The position numbers and the translations under genes were made by a program. A stretch of 64,000 nt of DNA from Morinoia aosen (lineage: Eukaryota; Arthropoda; Malacostraca; Amphipoda; Talitridae), in the NCBI GenBank assembly GCA_030386875.1, contig CM059570.1:36757422-36821421 (forward strand). Direction: 5' to 3'. The notes under the pieces were generated by a model. It ran no database searches. It had not been told where the DNA came from and worked only from the letters and a program-made list of their open reading frames with translations. Shown piece by piece: positions 38,390-51,294 of this stretch (positions within the stretch are counted from its first letter, which is position 1; the number at the start of each line of letters is the position of its first letter).

Positions 38390-39086
38390 TATTTAATCCC
38401 GACTGGATATGATTATCCAATTAATCTCATTTTATTGTTGAATTTTTGACCACTCCTATTTTATTCCATCTAACTTAACATCCGACCTTTGTTTCTAATC
38501 AATTTACCCAACGGAATTTAACCTACCCTGCAAAAATTAAATACCTTCACCTAAATCAAAGCCTAAAATTAGCTAAATCCCTAATATGATGAGCGACGGC
38601 AGGTTGCTAATCAATATTCTAAACAGAGTCAAGAAGATAGTGAAATTTCAGTACAAATTCGTAGTCTGAATTACCCTCCTGTAAAACCTGAATAAAATCC
38701 TCTAAATCTGATTGTCCATTTGGCCAGAATGCAGTAAACAATACCAAGACCCGAGTTTAATTACATAAGCCTCATTCAAAATTATACTTATACATGCGGG
38801 AAAAATATTTAAATTCTCTGAAAGCTATTTAAGATTTCACCGAACCCAGGAGTACGAAAATTTGGCTTTCCATAACCCACAATAATTTCCACCTCTCATA
38901 TCAGAATAGATTACTCACATTAAAAGGCGATACTAACCTTTCGTTCTAAAAATTCATTGGAAACCTTCAACAGAAAACGCCAAATATTCACCAACTTCAT
39001 GACATATCCAATTATAATCAATATTCTCGAAACAACCCCAAAATTCTACAATATATTTGTTTCCAAGAATAAATGATGTGAATTAG

Positions 39087-39146
39087 CTGTAAATCACCAT
39101 ACATCTGATGGCGTCTCTGTAAATCACCATTCATCAGATGGCGTCT
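39087..39146 (+). repeat. 30-bp tandem duplication, unit 8
   Basis: Same duplication as units 3 and 5. Confidence 0.9.
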
Positions 39147-39397
39147 CAGTTATTCGTGCAGAGCCCCTTAAATAATCCAATCCCGCAACAATCAAAAAGA
39201 AAACAGCAATCAATCATCAATAAAATAAAAATCATTACTAAATTAAACTACAATCGCAATCCGGATTCAAAACCAAAGATAATTCTCGTTTAATAGAAAA
39301 ACATCGACACCTGTTCATCTCCTTACAGATAATAATTGGGGTACGCGCTGTCGCGCGTTAAATTCAGGGGTTGAGTAAATCGAGCTTAAGTTTTGGG

Positions 39398-39433
39398 GCC
39401 GCTCGACGAGCGCTACGCAACTCGCCGAGCGGC
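39398..39433. repeat. 13-bp inverted repeat, unit 8
   Basis: Unchanged relative to unit 1. Confidence 0.85.
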
Positions 39434-40296
39434 ATAATTGTTACTCAGATATTAGTCAAACTCGCGGGACACTGCAATTACCTCGAATCACTTTCAAACT
39501 CTGAAAAATGCAATTTTTGTGTCCTTTTTACGCATTTTTACCGTATTTACCCCGTAGAGTTTACTAAAAACCCCAAAAGTATCGGTCTGTATGGTAATCA
39601 AATTGGTAGTTGCAGCGATTCTCATTCTTTAGCGTATTTCCATTGAAAATTACATTTTAATATCCGTGGACTTTTATCGAATTTTTTCTAATTTTTTCAA
39701 ATGCGTGGTCATTGCACAAGTCTAAATTTCCCATTTGGCCCCAAAAACGGTTCAAAACACGTTCCAATGACGAAATAACGAACAAAACATTCTTAAAAAC
39801 TCATTTGTCCATATAATAAAAAATAATGAACAAAAAAATTTTTAACACCATAATTCAGACCCTGCTTTGGATTCCGCTTCATTTGAGCCCAAAATGAAGT
39901 TTCTAGCTTATCTCTAAGTACCCTAAATCGTCAAATTAAACAAGTATGGAATTTTAGAAAATTACTCATTTTCCCCAAAATATCATTTGGACCGTTCTCA
40001 AAATGTCAATATAGACACTACTCATTGATGTCTACGTTGTATCAAAATTTCGGACTTCTACCTTAGATGCAAAGAAAGATATGCCTAATTAAAATTTCAC
40101 TCAATTGCTGACCTAGTTCACCGATGCATCATCATTGAAAATTAAAAAAATTCAATATCTTTCACAATTCTCATTTTCTTAAGACGAAAGAAATGCTATC
40201 GCTTATGTACTCAATGATGCAAGTTTCATGCAAAATTCGGCACTGAACTAAACGAAATGAGTGATTTTTCGAATTTCGAAATAAATTCATGTTTTG

Positions 40297-40307
40297 GGAT
40301 TTGAACC
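40297..40307 (-). promoter_or_regulatory. B-box match, unit 8
   Basis: GGTTCAAATCC intact. Confidence 0.4.
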
Positions 40308-43300
40308 CGCAACTTGTCAATTTTCGTCCTGAAAAACATTACAAAATCCATCGTCTCATCAAACACAATAGCTTGACCGATTTGCAGCGCCCAATGAACT
40401 CACCAACAGCATCTACGTTTGAATGAGTGAAATTCCCCATTTAAGAGAATAATTCCTCAAAATGAGGCATTTCATGAGCGGAAACAATTTTCATGTGTTA
40501 CCACACCTAAATCCCAATTACTGACCGAAATAGAAGCCTGAACTAAGTCCGAGTGAGAATTTTCGAATTTTCGAAAATATTTCACTAATAATATTTTAGT
40601 TTCCGTAAATAAAATATTTGAGACCCGCAAAACCTCTCAAAAATTCAATCCATATCAGGAACACACACTCACAAAATATGAACCCTGAGTGAGCGTCGAA
40701 ACGGTGTCTACTCACTCACACTCAGTTTTTCCTAAAAGCGAAATATGCAACTGATGGGAATATGAATCAATGAGTTATCGCACTTATTCCCAAACAAAGT
40801 TTCAGTGCACAGCTCAAAAGTTCCTGACTCAAAACACCCTCCAATATCTTCTCTCAATCATCAAAATTAATGAGTGAAACATCAACTCACAGTACCCCAT
40901 ATCGTGATCGACAGCCCCAGCATGATGCGCTCTATTCCAAAACGCTTGTTTATTAATGAGCCGTTTCCAATACGAAATGTGTGTATCAGTATCTCGACCA
41001 TTTGCAGGCATATTTCAAAATTCCATGAATAAAATACGCCAATAAAAACTCATCATGAATTTTGACCCACAATTAAAGAGCTCAAATACGAGATATCGCT
41101 CGATTTTGATGAGTCATTGATGACATATGCCGAGTATTATATTGTTTGCACGCTCAATGTACCATAACTAAAATCACTAGCCGGCAACTCTGCAAACCCT
41201 CTTATTCTTCATCAGTCGCCAACAGTTTCTTCCTCTTCAAACGCAAAGTGAGCAGAAATGAGCGTTTTAAAATTTCACTCACTTTGCATGTATATGAGAG
41301 CATCTATTACAAGACTTTAATCTTGGTGGCATACATTGAAACGAACAACATTAGTGCTTACCTCAAGTTTGAAACAAATGGCATCGCGGTTCTTAGGACT
41401 AGCGTCGCACAAATTAACAGCGAAATCGATGAACGAGAAAAAAATGAGCTCATTTTCTGGTATATATCATTCAATAGATTTCTAAACATGAAAATAATGT
41501 GATATAGTCATCAAAGATTGACGTTTGAAACACCAAAACTTGTCGAGAAAATCGATATCAAATATTGCGTAACCTGCAGTCATCGGCCCTTTGTCTCTAA
41601 GCATCTGGACTTGTAAATTTTACGACTTGAAATTATGGATCTGAAAAAAAAAATTTCAAACGAGCCGTTGGAGGTGCAAAAACTTTACCCAAGGGTGAAT
41701 CGGCAATTTCCAACACATTTCATCTCTATAAATTTTTTCGTACGACGTCGATAAACGCATCAAAAAAGTAAAAATTGATGCATACTCTAATTGAGTGAAA
41801 AATGAGTGCTCAAAAATACGTGTTATCGAGTTTCTTTCCGAGAGAACAAATATTTTTAACAACTCTAGCAACACTCTCGAAGCCTCGAAAAATGGCTGCG
41901 AGTCCCTAAATGGATATAAAATGAGTAAAACTTCGAAATCGAGAAAATCATTATCAAGCACTCATTTCTTAACAAAACTAACAAAAACATCAATTTTCCG
42001 TCGTTACTTGAACATGGGTGTGGTCGAAAATCCATGAAAAGCCTTATAGAGGCCTTAATTTGGGATTGAATATTTCACCCCTAAGGACTTAGAAAAATTC
42101 ACGCGATTTGAGCCCCAATTTTAGTTTTTTGGATTTTTCTCAAAAGTTTGTTGAGCTACAACTTTAAGTTTGGTATCAAACGAAAGGTCTCGCCAAGGCG
42201 CATCACTCATTAGAATTTCGATATCCTGAAGCATGAAAAAAAGGGCCTTAGAAAAGATGGAAAGTGCCATTTTACTGTTGAAATCGGAAAATTCAATAAA
42301 ACGAAAAAAATTTACACGCGATCTTTCCACAAAACTTTCTTCGTATGTAGGACCGCAAAACTCGCAAAAAATGTTAAATCAAGTTTTTCGTGGGTCGCAC
42401 CCATTTTCCTCAAACATGTTTGGGGCGGTTTTTCGAGGGTTTGGGGGCTGTGTTTGAGACATTTTTTTGAGAAAAGTATGGCTCATGATGAACTGTACAC
42501 TTGATAACTTTGAGAAAAAGATTGATTCTAGATGGTATCAAAGTTTGAAATCTCTAATCGATCAAACAACGCCAGAAATGGCGGCCAAAAATGACTTTTC
42601 AAAAAACGCATTTTTTTACTTCAACTTTAAAAATGCACAAATGTTCAAATTTTCAAGAAAACACTCTATAATTTTCGTTTTGAGTACTACAAAGCTTTTC
42701 AAACAAGATGTCAACTGCTCAAACTCTCAAGTATCACCAAAACCCCAGGCAAACATGTTTGGACGACGTCCCAAAATCTGATGAATTTTTAGAAAAAATT
42801 CAATCCAAAGTTGCATCGAAACTTGATCGTTTTGAGAACCGCTGATTTTATAGTGAGTAGAACTTTTGAAAATCTATCACCTATCAAAGTTTGAAATTGC
42901 AAACTCACGTAGTTTGTCCAATAAAAAATGTCAAAATTTCGACTGAAATCGAAAAAAAATTTTTGGTCAACTTTGAGGAGCTCAAAGGGATACTTTTTAT
43001 CAACGTATCGCAAAATGGCAACCTCAGCACCTACTCCAACATTTTGTCTATCACATCCTGTAATTTGGGCCGCCTAGGTGCATTCTAAGTATGTTTGGCA
43101 GCAGTTTGAAAAAGTGCCATTTTTGGCTATTTTTCCCCATTGAACCTTCATTAAATTTGAAATTTTCGCACGATCGAAACGAAACTTGGCACAGACAATG
43201 TCTAGATGGGGGTCTTTCTGCTCACCAAATTTGAGCGCGCTGGGACCAGCCGTTTCCGAGAATGCGCCCACACCCTACACGTACGCACTACAGTCCTTCT

Positions 43301-43333
43301 TTACTCGGCGCGGCCACCCAGATTTTTATGAAA

Positions 43334-43532
43334 TTTTTTTTTTTTTTTTTTTTGCGCATTTTTTTTTTAGTTTTCCTTCGGAACCTCAAAAAGAGGTCCG
43401 CCCGCGCAAAAACCAGCACAGACCGGGGGCGGACCACAAACACACACACACACAAACACACACACACCCCATCATCCCAACGCTCACACTCTACACACAC
43501 TCCCACACACACACACACACATACACAAATAC
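43334..43532 (+). repeat. Poly-T / AC module, unit 8
   Basis: Type A with AC haplotype 2, ending ATACATGCCAAGCAC, unique in the window. Confidence 0.9.
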
Positions 43533-43809
43533 ATGCCAAGCACACTTGTAAAAATAACCACAATTATCCAACACAATCAGATACACCATAGTCTCAAATC
43601 ACACAACGATATGTGCAATGCATTTTAATCTAAGCACTATGTTGAACTTTCAAACACCAACATCAATTCATTTTCCGACACCATTAACAAATACCAAATC
43701 AAAACGCAACTTAACCACATATTGACAGGTCAAAAATTATTTCACCGACCTCTTTTTATGAACAACACATCCTTACCAAATCTATCAGATGGCAACGTCT
43801 TGTATTATT

Positions 43810-43880
43810 AACCCAACCTAAACTAATCCAACCCAACCTAAACTAATCTAACCCAACCTAGTCTAATCTAACCCAACCAA
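43810..43880 (-). repeat. Telomere-like minisatellite, unit 8/9 junction
   Basis: Three copies and a partial. Confidence 0.78.
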
Positions 43881-44853
43881 AGCTACTTTATCCTGACTGG
43901 ATATGATAACCTAACCTATCTTATTTTATTGTTGAATTTTTGACCACTCTCATTTTATTCCATCTAACTTAACGTCCGACCTCTGTTTTTTATTAATTTA
44001 CCCAACGGAATTTAACCTATCCTGCAATAAATGAAAAACTTTCACCAAAATCATAACATAAAATTACCTAAATCCCTAACATGAAGAGCGGCTGCAAGTT
44101 GCTTAACAATATTCTAAACCGAGTCATGAAGAAAGGGATATTTCAGTATAAAATCCCGAATTAACCTCCGGTCGAACATACTTAAAACCCTATATATATG
44201 ATTGTCCATTCGACCAGAACATATTAAACAATTCCTAATCCTTATTTGAATTACATAAGCCTCATTCAAAATTTTACTTATACATGCGGTTAAAAAAATA
44301 CATTCTTTAAAAGCTATTTAAAATTTCACCATACCCAGACGTACGAAAATTTGCCTTCCCATAGCCCACAAAAAATATCCACCCTTCATATCAGAATAGA
44401 TTACTCACTTTCAAAGGCGATACTAAATTTTCGTTCTGAAAATTCATTTGAAACCTTCAACAGAAAACGCAAAATGTTCACCAACTTCATGACATATCCA
44501 ATTACTATCAATAATTTCTTAACCCCAACAACCCAATATGGATTTGATTTCACGAATAAATTATGCGAATAAGCTGTATATTAGTATACATCTCATAGAG
44601 TCTGAGTTATTCATGCAGGGCCCTTGAATAAACTAAACCTGCTCCAATCTAAAGCAAAACAACCAATAATCCACAATAATATAAAAATCATCACTAAATA
44701 AAACTACCATCGCAATCCGACATCAAAACCAAAGATAATTCTCGTTTAATAGAAAAACATCGACACCTGTTCATCTCCTTACATATAATAATCGTGGAAC
44801 GCGCTGTCGCGCGTTAAATTCAGGGGATGAGTAAATCGAGCTTGAGTTTTGGG

Positions 44854-44889
44854 GCCACTCGGCGAGCGCTACGCAACTCGCCGAGTGGC
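44854..44889. repeat. 13-bp inverted repeat, unit 9 (perfect, compensated)
   Basis: Arms GCCACTCGGCGAG and CTCGCCGAGTGGC pair at all 13 positions. A G-C pair at the fourth position has become A-T by changes in both arms, and the usual A/C mismatch is repaired to G-C. Confidence 0.88.
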
Positions 44890-45753
44890 ATAATTGTTGC
44901 TAAGATATTAGTCTAACTCGAGGGACACTGCACTTACTTCGAATCACTTTCAAACTCTAAAAAATGCAATTTTGGTGTCATTTTTACGCATTTTTAGCGT
45001 ATTTACTCCGTAGAGTTTACTAACGGCCCTAAAAGTATCTGTCTGTAAGGTAATCAAATTGGTAGTGGCAGCGGTTCTCATTTTTTGGCGTAATTCCATT
45101 GAAAATAACATTTTAATATCCGTGGACTTTTATCGAATTTTTTCATAAATTTTTCAAATGCGTGGTCATTGCACAAATCGAAATGTACCATTTGGCCCGA
45201 AAAACGGTTCAAAACACGTTCCAATGACGAAATAACGACCAAAACATTCTTAAAAACTCATTTGTCCATATATTAAAAAATAATGAATAAAATAAATTTT
45301 AACACCATAATTCAGACCCTGCTTCGGATTCCGCTTCATTTGAGCCCAAAATGAGGTTTCTAGCTTATTTCTAAGTACCCTAAATCGTCAAATTAAACAA
45401 GTATGGAATTTTAGAAAATTACTCATTTTCCCCAAAATATCATTTGGACCGTTCTCAAAATGACAATATAGACACTACTCATTGATGTCTACGTTCTATC
45501 AAAATTTCGGACTTGTACCTTCGATGGAAAGAAAGATATGCCTAATTAAAATTTCACTCAATTGCTGACCTAGTTCACCGATGCATCATCATTGAAAATT
45601 AAAAAAATTCAATATCTTTCACAATTCTCACTTTCTTAAGACGAAAGAAATGCTATCGCTTATGTACTCAATGATGCAAGTTTCATGCAAAATTCGGCAC
45701 TGAACTAAGCGAAATGAGTGATTTTTCGAATTTCGAAATAAATTCATGTTTTG

Positions 45754-45764
45754 GGATTTGAACC
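45754..45764 (-). promoter_or_regulatory. B-box match, unit 9
   Basis: GGTTCAAATCC intact. Confidence 0.4.
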
Positions 45765-48700
45765 CGCAACTTGTCAATTTTCGTCCTGAAAAACATTACA
45801 AAATCCATCGTCTCATCAAACACAATAGCTTGACCGATTTGCAGCGCCCAATGAACTCACCAACAGCATCTACGTTTGAATGAGTGAAATTCCCCATTTA
45901 AGAGAATAATTCCTCAAAATGAGGCATTTCATGAGCGGAAACAATTTTCATGTGTTACCACACCTAAATCACAATTACTGACCGAAATAGAAGCCTGAAC
46001 TAAGTCCGAGTGAGAATTTTCGAATTTTCGAAAATATTTCACTAATAATATTTTAGTTTCCGTAAATAAAATATTTGAGACCCGCAAAACCTCTCAAAAA
46101 TTCAATCCATATCAGGAACACACACTCACAAAATATGAACCCTGAGTGAGCGTCGAAACGGTGTCTACTCACTCACACTTAGTTTTTCCTAGAAGCGAAA
46201 CATGCAACTGATGGGAATATGAATCAATGAGTTATCGTACTTATTCCCAAACAAAGTTTCAGTGCACAGCTCAAAAGTTCCTGACTCAAAAGACCCTCCA
46301 ATATCTTCTCTCAATCATCAAAATTAATGAGTGAAACACAAACTCACAGTACCCCATATCGTGATCGACAGCCCCAGCATGATGCGCTCTATTCCAAAAC
46401 GCTCTTTATTAATGAGCCGTTTCCAATACCAAATGTGTGTATCAGTATCTCGTCCATTTGCAGGCATATTTCAGAATTCCATTAATAAAATACGCCAATA
46501 AAATACTCATCATGAATTTTGACCCGCAATCAAAGAGCTCAAATACGAGATATCGCTCGATTTTGATGAGTCATTGATGACATTTACCGAGTATTATATT
46601 GTTTGCATGCTCATTGAATCATAACTAAAATCACTAGCCGGCAACTCTGCAAACCCTCTTATTCTTCATCACTCGCCAACAGTTTCTTCCTCTTCAAAAC
46701 GCTAAGTGAGCAAAAATGAGCGTTTTAAAATTTCACTCACTTTCCATATATATGAGAGCATCTACTACAACACTTTTATCATGGTGGCATTCATTGAAAC
46801 GCACAACATTAGTGCTCACCCCAAATGTGAAACCAATGGCATCGCGACTCCTATAGGACCAGCGTCGCACAAATTAACAGCGAAATCGATGTACGAAAAA
46901 AAAATGAGCTCATTTTCTGGTATGTATCAATCAATGGATTTCTTAACATTCAAATAATGTGCTATAGTCATCAAAAATTGACGTTTGAAACATCGAAACA
47001 TTTAGAGAAAATCGATATCAAATATTACGTCGACTTGCAGTCATCGGCCCCTTGTCTCTAAGCATCTGGACTTGTAAATTTTACGACTCGAAATTTTGGA
47101 TTTGAAAAAAATTATTTCAAACAAGCCTTCGGAGGTGCAAAGACTCTACCATAGGGTAAATCGGCAATTTGCAACACATTTCATCTCTATAAATTTTTTC
47201 GTAGGACGTCGATAAACGCATGAAAAAAGTAAAAATTGATGCATACTCTAATTGAGTGAAAAATGAGTGCTCAAAAATACGTGTTGTCGAGTTCCTTTCG
47301 AAGAGAACAAATATTTTTAACAACTCTAGCAACACTCTCGATGCCTCGAAAAATGGCTGCGAGTCCCTAAATGGGTATAAAATGAGTAAAACTTCGAAAT
47401 CGAAAAAATCATTATCAAGCACTCATTTCTTAACAAAACTAACGAAAACATCAATTTTCTGTCATTACTTAAACATGGGTGTGGTCGAAAATCCATGAAA
47501 AGCCTTATAGAGGCCTTAAATTGAGACCGAATATTTCACCCCAAGGACTTGGAAAAATTCACGCGATTTGAGCCCCAATTTTAGTTTTTTGGATTTTTCT
47601 CAAAAGTTTGTTGAGCTACAACTTTAAGTTTGGTACCAAACGAAAGGTCTCGCTGAGGCGCATCACTCATAAGAATTTCGATATCCTGAGGCATGAAAAA
47701 GGAGGCCTTAGAAGAGATGGAATGTGCCATTTTAATGTTAAAGTCGCAAAATTCAATAAAACGAAAAAAATTTTCGAGGGATCTTTCCACAAAACTTTTT
47801 TCGTATGTAGCATCCAAAAACTCGCAAAAAATGTTAAATAAAGTTTTTCGTGGGTCCCACCCATTTTCCTCAAACAAGTTTGAGGCGGTTTTTTGAGGGT
47901 TTGGGGGTTGTGTTTGGGACAATTTTTTGAGAAAAGCATCAATCATGGCAAATTGTAAACTTGACAACTTTGAGAAAAAGTTCAAATCTGGGTGGTATCA
48001 ACTATTGGAGTTCCCACTCGGTCAAACAACGTCACAAATGGCGGCCAAAAATGACCTTTGAAAAAACGCGTTTTTTTACTTCAACTTTAAAGTTGCACAA
48101 AATTTGAATTTCGAAAGATGGCACTCTGTAAAACTTGCTGCAACTAGGACCAAGCTTTTCAAATAAGATGTCAACTGCTCGAACTCTCAAGTATCACCAA
48201 AACCCCGGACAAACATGTTTTGAAACTCACCCAAACTCACGGAAATTTCGTGTCAATTTTTGTTCCAAAGTTGCGTCCAAACTTGATTGTTTTGAGAACC
48301 GCTGATTTTATAGTGAGTAGAACTTTCAAAAATCTATCACCTTTCAAAGTTTGAGTTTGCAAACTCGCGTAGTTTGTCCAATAAAAAATGTCAAAATTTC
48401 GACTGAAATCGAAAAAAAATTTTTGGTCAACTTTGTGGAGCTCAAAGGGATACTTTTTATTAACGTATCGCAAAATGGCAACCTGAGCACCTACTCGAAC
48501 ATTTCATCTACCACATCCTGTAATTTGAGCGACCTAAGTGCATTCTAAGTATGTTTGGCAGCAGTTTGAAAAAGCTCAATTTTCGGCGATTTTTGACCAT
48601 TTTTCCGCCATTGAATGAAAAGTTCTCGCACGATCGAAACGAAACTTGGCACGGGTAATATCGAGATGGTCGTCTTTCTGCTCACCGAATTTGAGCGCGC

Positions 48701-48791
48701 TGCGACCACGCGTTCTAGGGGCTCGCTCTTGTGCTCACGCCAGATCCGGTATATATGCCACCTGTCCGGAACTCAACGCGGTCGACCAGAA

Positions 48792-49000
48792 TTTTTTTTT
48801 TTTTTTTTTTTTTCTTTTTGCGCTATTTAGTTTCAGTTTTCCTCCGGAACCTCTCCGAGGGTCCGCCCGCGCAAAAACCAGCACAGACCGGGGGCGGACC
48901 ACACACTAACACACCCACACACACACAAACACCCCATCATCCCAACGCTCACACTCTACACACACTCCCACACACACACACACACACATACACACACACA
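48792..49000 (+). repeat. Poly-T / AC module, unit 9 (type C)
   Basis: Type C strip on the left, type B GC segment on the right, AC haplotype 2. Confidence 0.9.
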
Positions 49001-49279
49001 TGCAGTGCACACTTCTAAAAATAACCACAATTATCCAACACAATCAGATACACCATCGTCTCAAATTACAAAACGATACGTACAATATATATATTCCACT
49101 CTACGCTCTATGTTTAACTTCCAAACACCAACATCAATTCATTTTCCGATTCCATTAACAAATACCATGTATAAAACTTCCCAACCATATATTTACAGGT
49201 CAAAAATCATTTCACCGACCTCTTTTCATGAATAACACATCCCTAACAAATCAATCAGATGGAACCGTGTTATATTATT

Positions 49280-49407
49280 AACCCAACCTAAACTAACCTA
49301 ACCCAAAAAGTCTAATCTAACCCAACCTAAACTAATCTAACCCAACCTAAACTAATCTAACCCAACCTAGTCTAATCTAACCCAACCTAGTCTATTCTAA
49401 ACCAACC
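49280..49407 (-). repeat. Telomere-like minisatellite, unit 9/10 junction
   Basis: Six copies. The second is a 19-bp variant (AACCCAAAAAGTCTAATCT) shared only with the unit 10/11 junction. Confidence 0.8.
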
Positions 49408-50385
49408 AAAGCTATTTTATCCTGAGTAGAAAAGAAAACCTATTCCATCATATTTTATTGTTGAATTTTTGACCTCTCTTATTTTATTCCATCTAACTTG
49501 ACGTCCAACCTCTGTTTCGTATCAATTTACCCAACGGAATTTAACCTATGCTGCAAAAAATGGAATACCTTCACCTAAATCAAAACTTAAAATTTCCTAA
49601 ATCCCTTACATGAAGATCGACTGCAAGTTGCTTCACAACATTCTAAACCGAGTCAAGAAGAAAGAGAAATTACAGTATAAAATCCAGATATTACCTCCGG
49701 TCGAACATACTTAAAACCATATAAATATGATGGTCCATTCGACCAGAATACATTAAACAATTCCTGGTCCCAAGTTGAATTAAATAAGCCTCATTCAAAA
49801 TTTTACTTATACATGCGGTTAAAAAAATATATTCTTTAAAAGCTATTCGAAATTTTACCAAACACAGACGCACGAAAATTTGGCTTCCCATAACCCACAA
49901 AAATTGCTACCTCTCAAATCAAAATAGATTACTCAGTTTCAAAAGCGATACAAACCTTTCGTTTTGAAAATTCATTTGAAACCTTCAACAGAAAACGCCA
50001 AATACTCACCAACTTCATGACAGATCCAATTACTATCAATAATTTCTCAAATTAACCCCAACAACCCAATTTATATTTGTTTTCAGGATTAAATGATCAA
50101 ACAAGCGGTAAATTAGCATACATCAGATAGAGTCTCAGTAATTCATGCAGGGCCCTTGAATAAACTAAACATGCTCCAATCTAAAACAAAACAATCATTA
50201 ATCCACAACAAAATAAAAATCATCACTAAATAAAACTACCATCGCAATCCGACATCAAAACCAAAGATAATTCTCATTTAATAGAAAAACATAGACACCT
50301 GTTCATCTCCTTACAGATAATAGTTGTGGAACGCGCTGTCGCGCGTTAAATTCAGGGGTCGAGTAAATCGAGCTTAAGTTTTGGG

Positions 50386-50421
50386 GCCGCTCGACGAGCG
50401 CTACGCAACTCGCCGAGCGGC
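50386..50421. repeat. 13-bp inverted repeat, unit 10
   Basis: Unchanged relative to unit 1. Confidence 0.85.
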
Positions 50422-51283
50422 ATAATTGTTGCTCAGATATTAGTCTAACTCAAGGGACACTGCATTTACTTCGAATCACTTCCAAACTCTGAAAAATACA
50501 ATTTTTGTGTCATTTTTATGCATTTTTAGCGTATTCACCCCGTAGAGTTTACTAACGGCCCTAAAAGTATCTGTCTGTATGGTAATCAAATTGGTAGTTG
50601 CAGCGATTCTCATTTTTTAGCGTATTTCCATTGCAAATAACATTTTAATATCCGTGGACTTTTATCGAATTTTTTCATAAATTCTCGAAATGCGGGGTCA
50701 TTGCACAACTCGAAATGTCCCATTTGGCCCCAAAAACGGTTCAAAACACGTTCCAATGACGAAATAACGGCCAAAACATTTTTAAAAACTCATTTGTCCA
50801 TATATCAAAAATTAATGAAAGAAAATAATTTTAACACCATAATTCACACCCTGCTTTGGATTCCGCTTCATTTGAGCCCAAAATGAAGTTTCTAGCTTAT
50901 TTCTAAGTACCCCAAATCGTCAAATTAAACAAGTATGGAATTTTAGAAAATTACTCATTTTCCCCAAAATATCATTTGCACTGTTCTCAAAATGTCAATA
51001 TAGTCACTACTCATTTATATCTACGTTGTATCAAAATATCGGACATATAGCTTCAATGCAGAAAAAGATATGCCTAATTAAAATTTCACTTAATTGTTGA
51101 CCGAGTTCACCGATGCATCATCATTGAAAATGAAAAACATCAATATCTTAGATAACTCCCACTTGCTGAAGACGAAAGAAATGCTATCGCTTCTCTACAT
51201 CATGACGCACGTTTCATGCAAATTTCGGCACTGAACTATGTGAATATGTGATTTTTAGAATTTCGAAATAAATTCATGTTTTG

Positions 51284-51294
51284 GGATTCGAACC
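51284..51294 (-). promoter_or_regulatory. Perfect B-box match, unit 10
   Basis: GGTTCGAATCC, the same version as unit 6, within a unit whose flanking left arm is family I-like. This suggests local transfer from a unit 6-like copy. Confidence 0.45.

Larger units (their letters stand above)
32960..38399 (+). repeat. Macrosatellite unit 7 (family I)
   Basis: Family I unit. The left part (to about 35400) is closest to unit 11. The right part matches unit 4 up to the conserved core, and the AC tract onward matches unit 2. Three sources within one unit make it a clear mosaic. It begins a second I-II dimer with unit 8. Confidence 0.95.
38400..43893 (+). repeat. Macrosatellite unit 8 (family II)
   Basis: Near copy of unit 3 at an offset of 27445, including the 30-bp duplication at 39087-39146. 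It leaves the match in the AC tract, after which its spacer and minisatellite differ from both unit 3 and unit 2. Confidence 0.95.
43894..49422 (+). repeat. Macrosatellite unit 9 (family II mosaic, type C end)
   Basis: Carries a compensated version of the 13-bp stem at 44854-44889. A patch at 45202-45570 equals unit 1, the sequence then follows unit 3, and a short patch near 46839-46866 equals unit 6. Its strip before the poly-T tract is a third version (type C) found nowhere else in the window. Confidence 0.95.
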
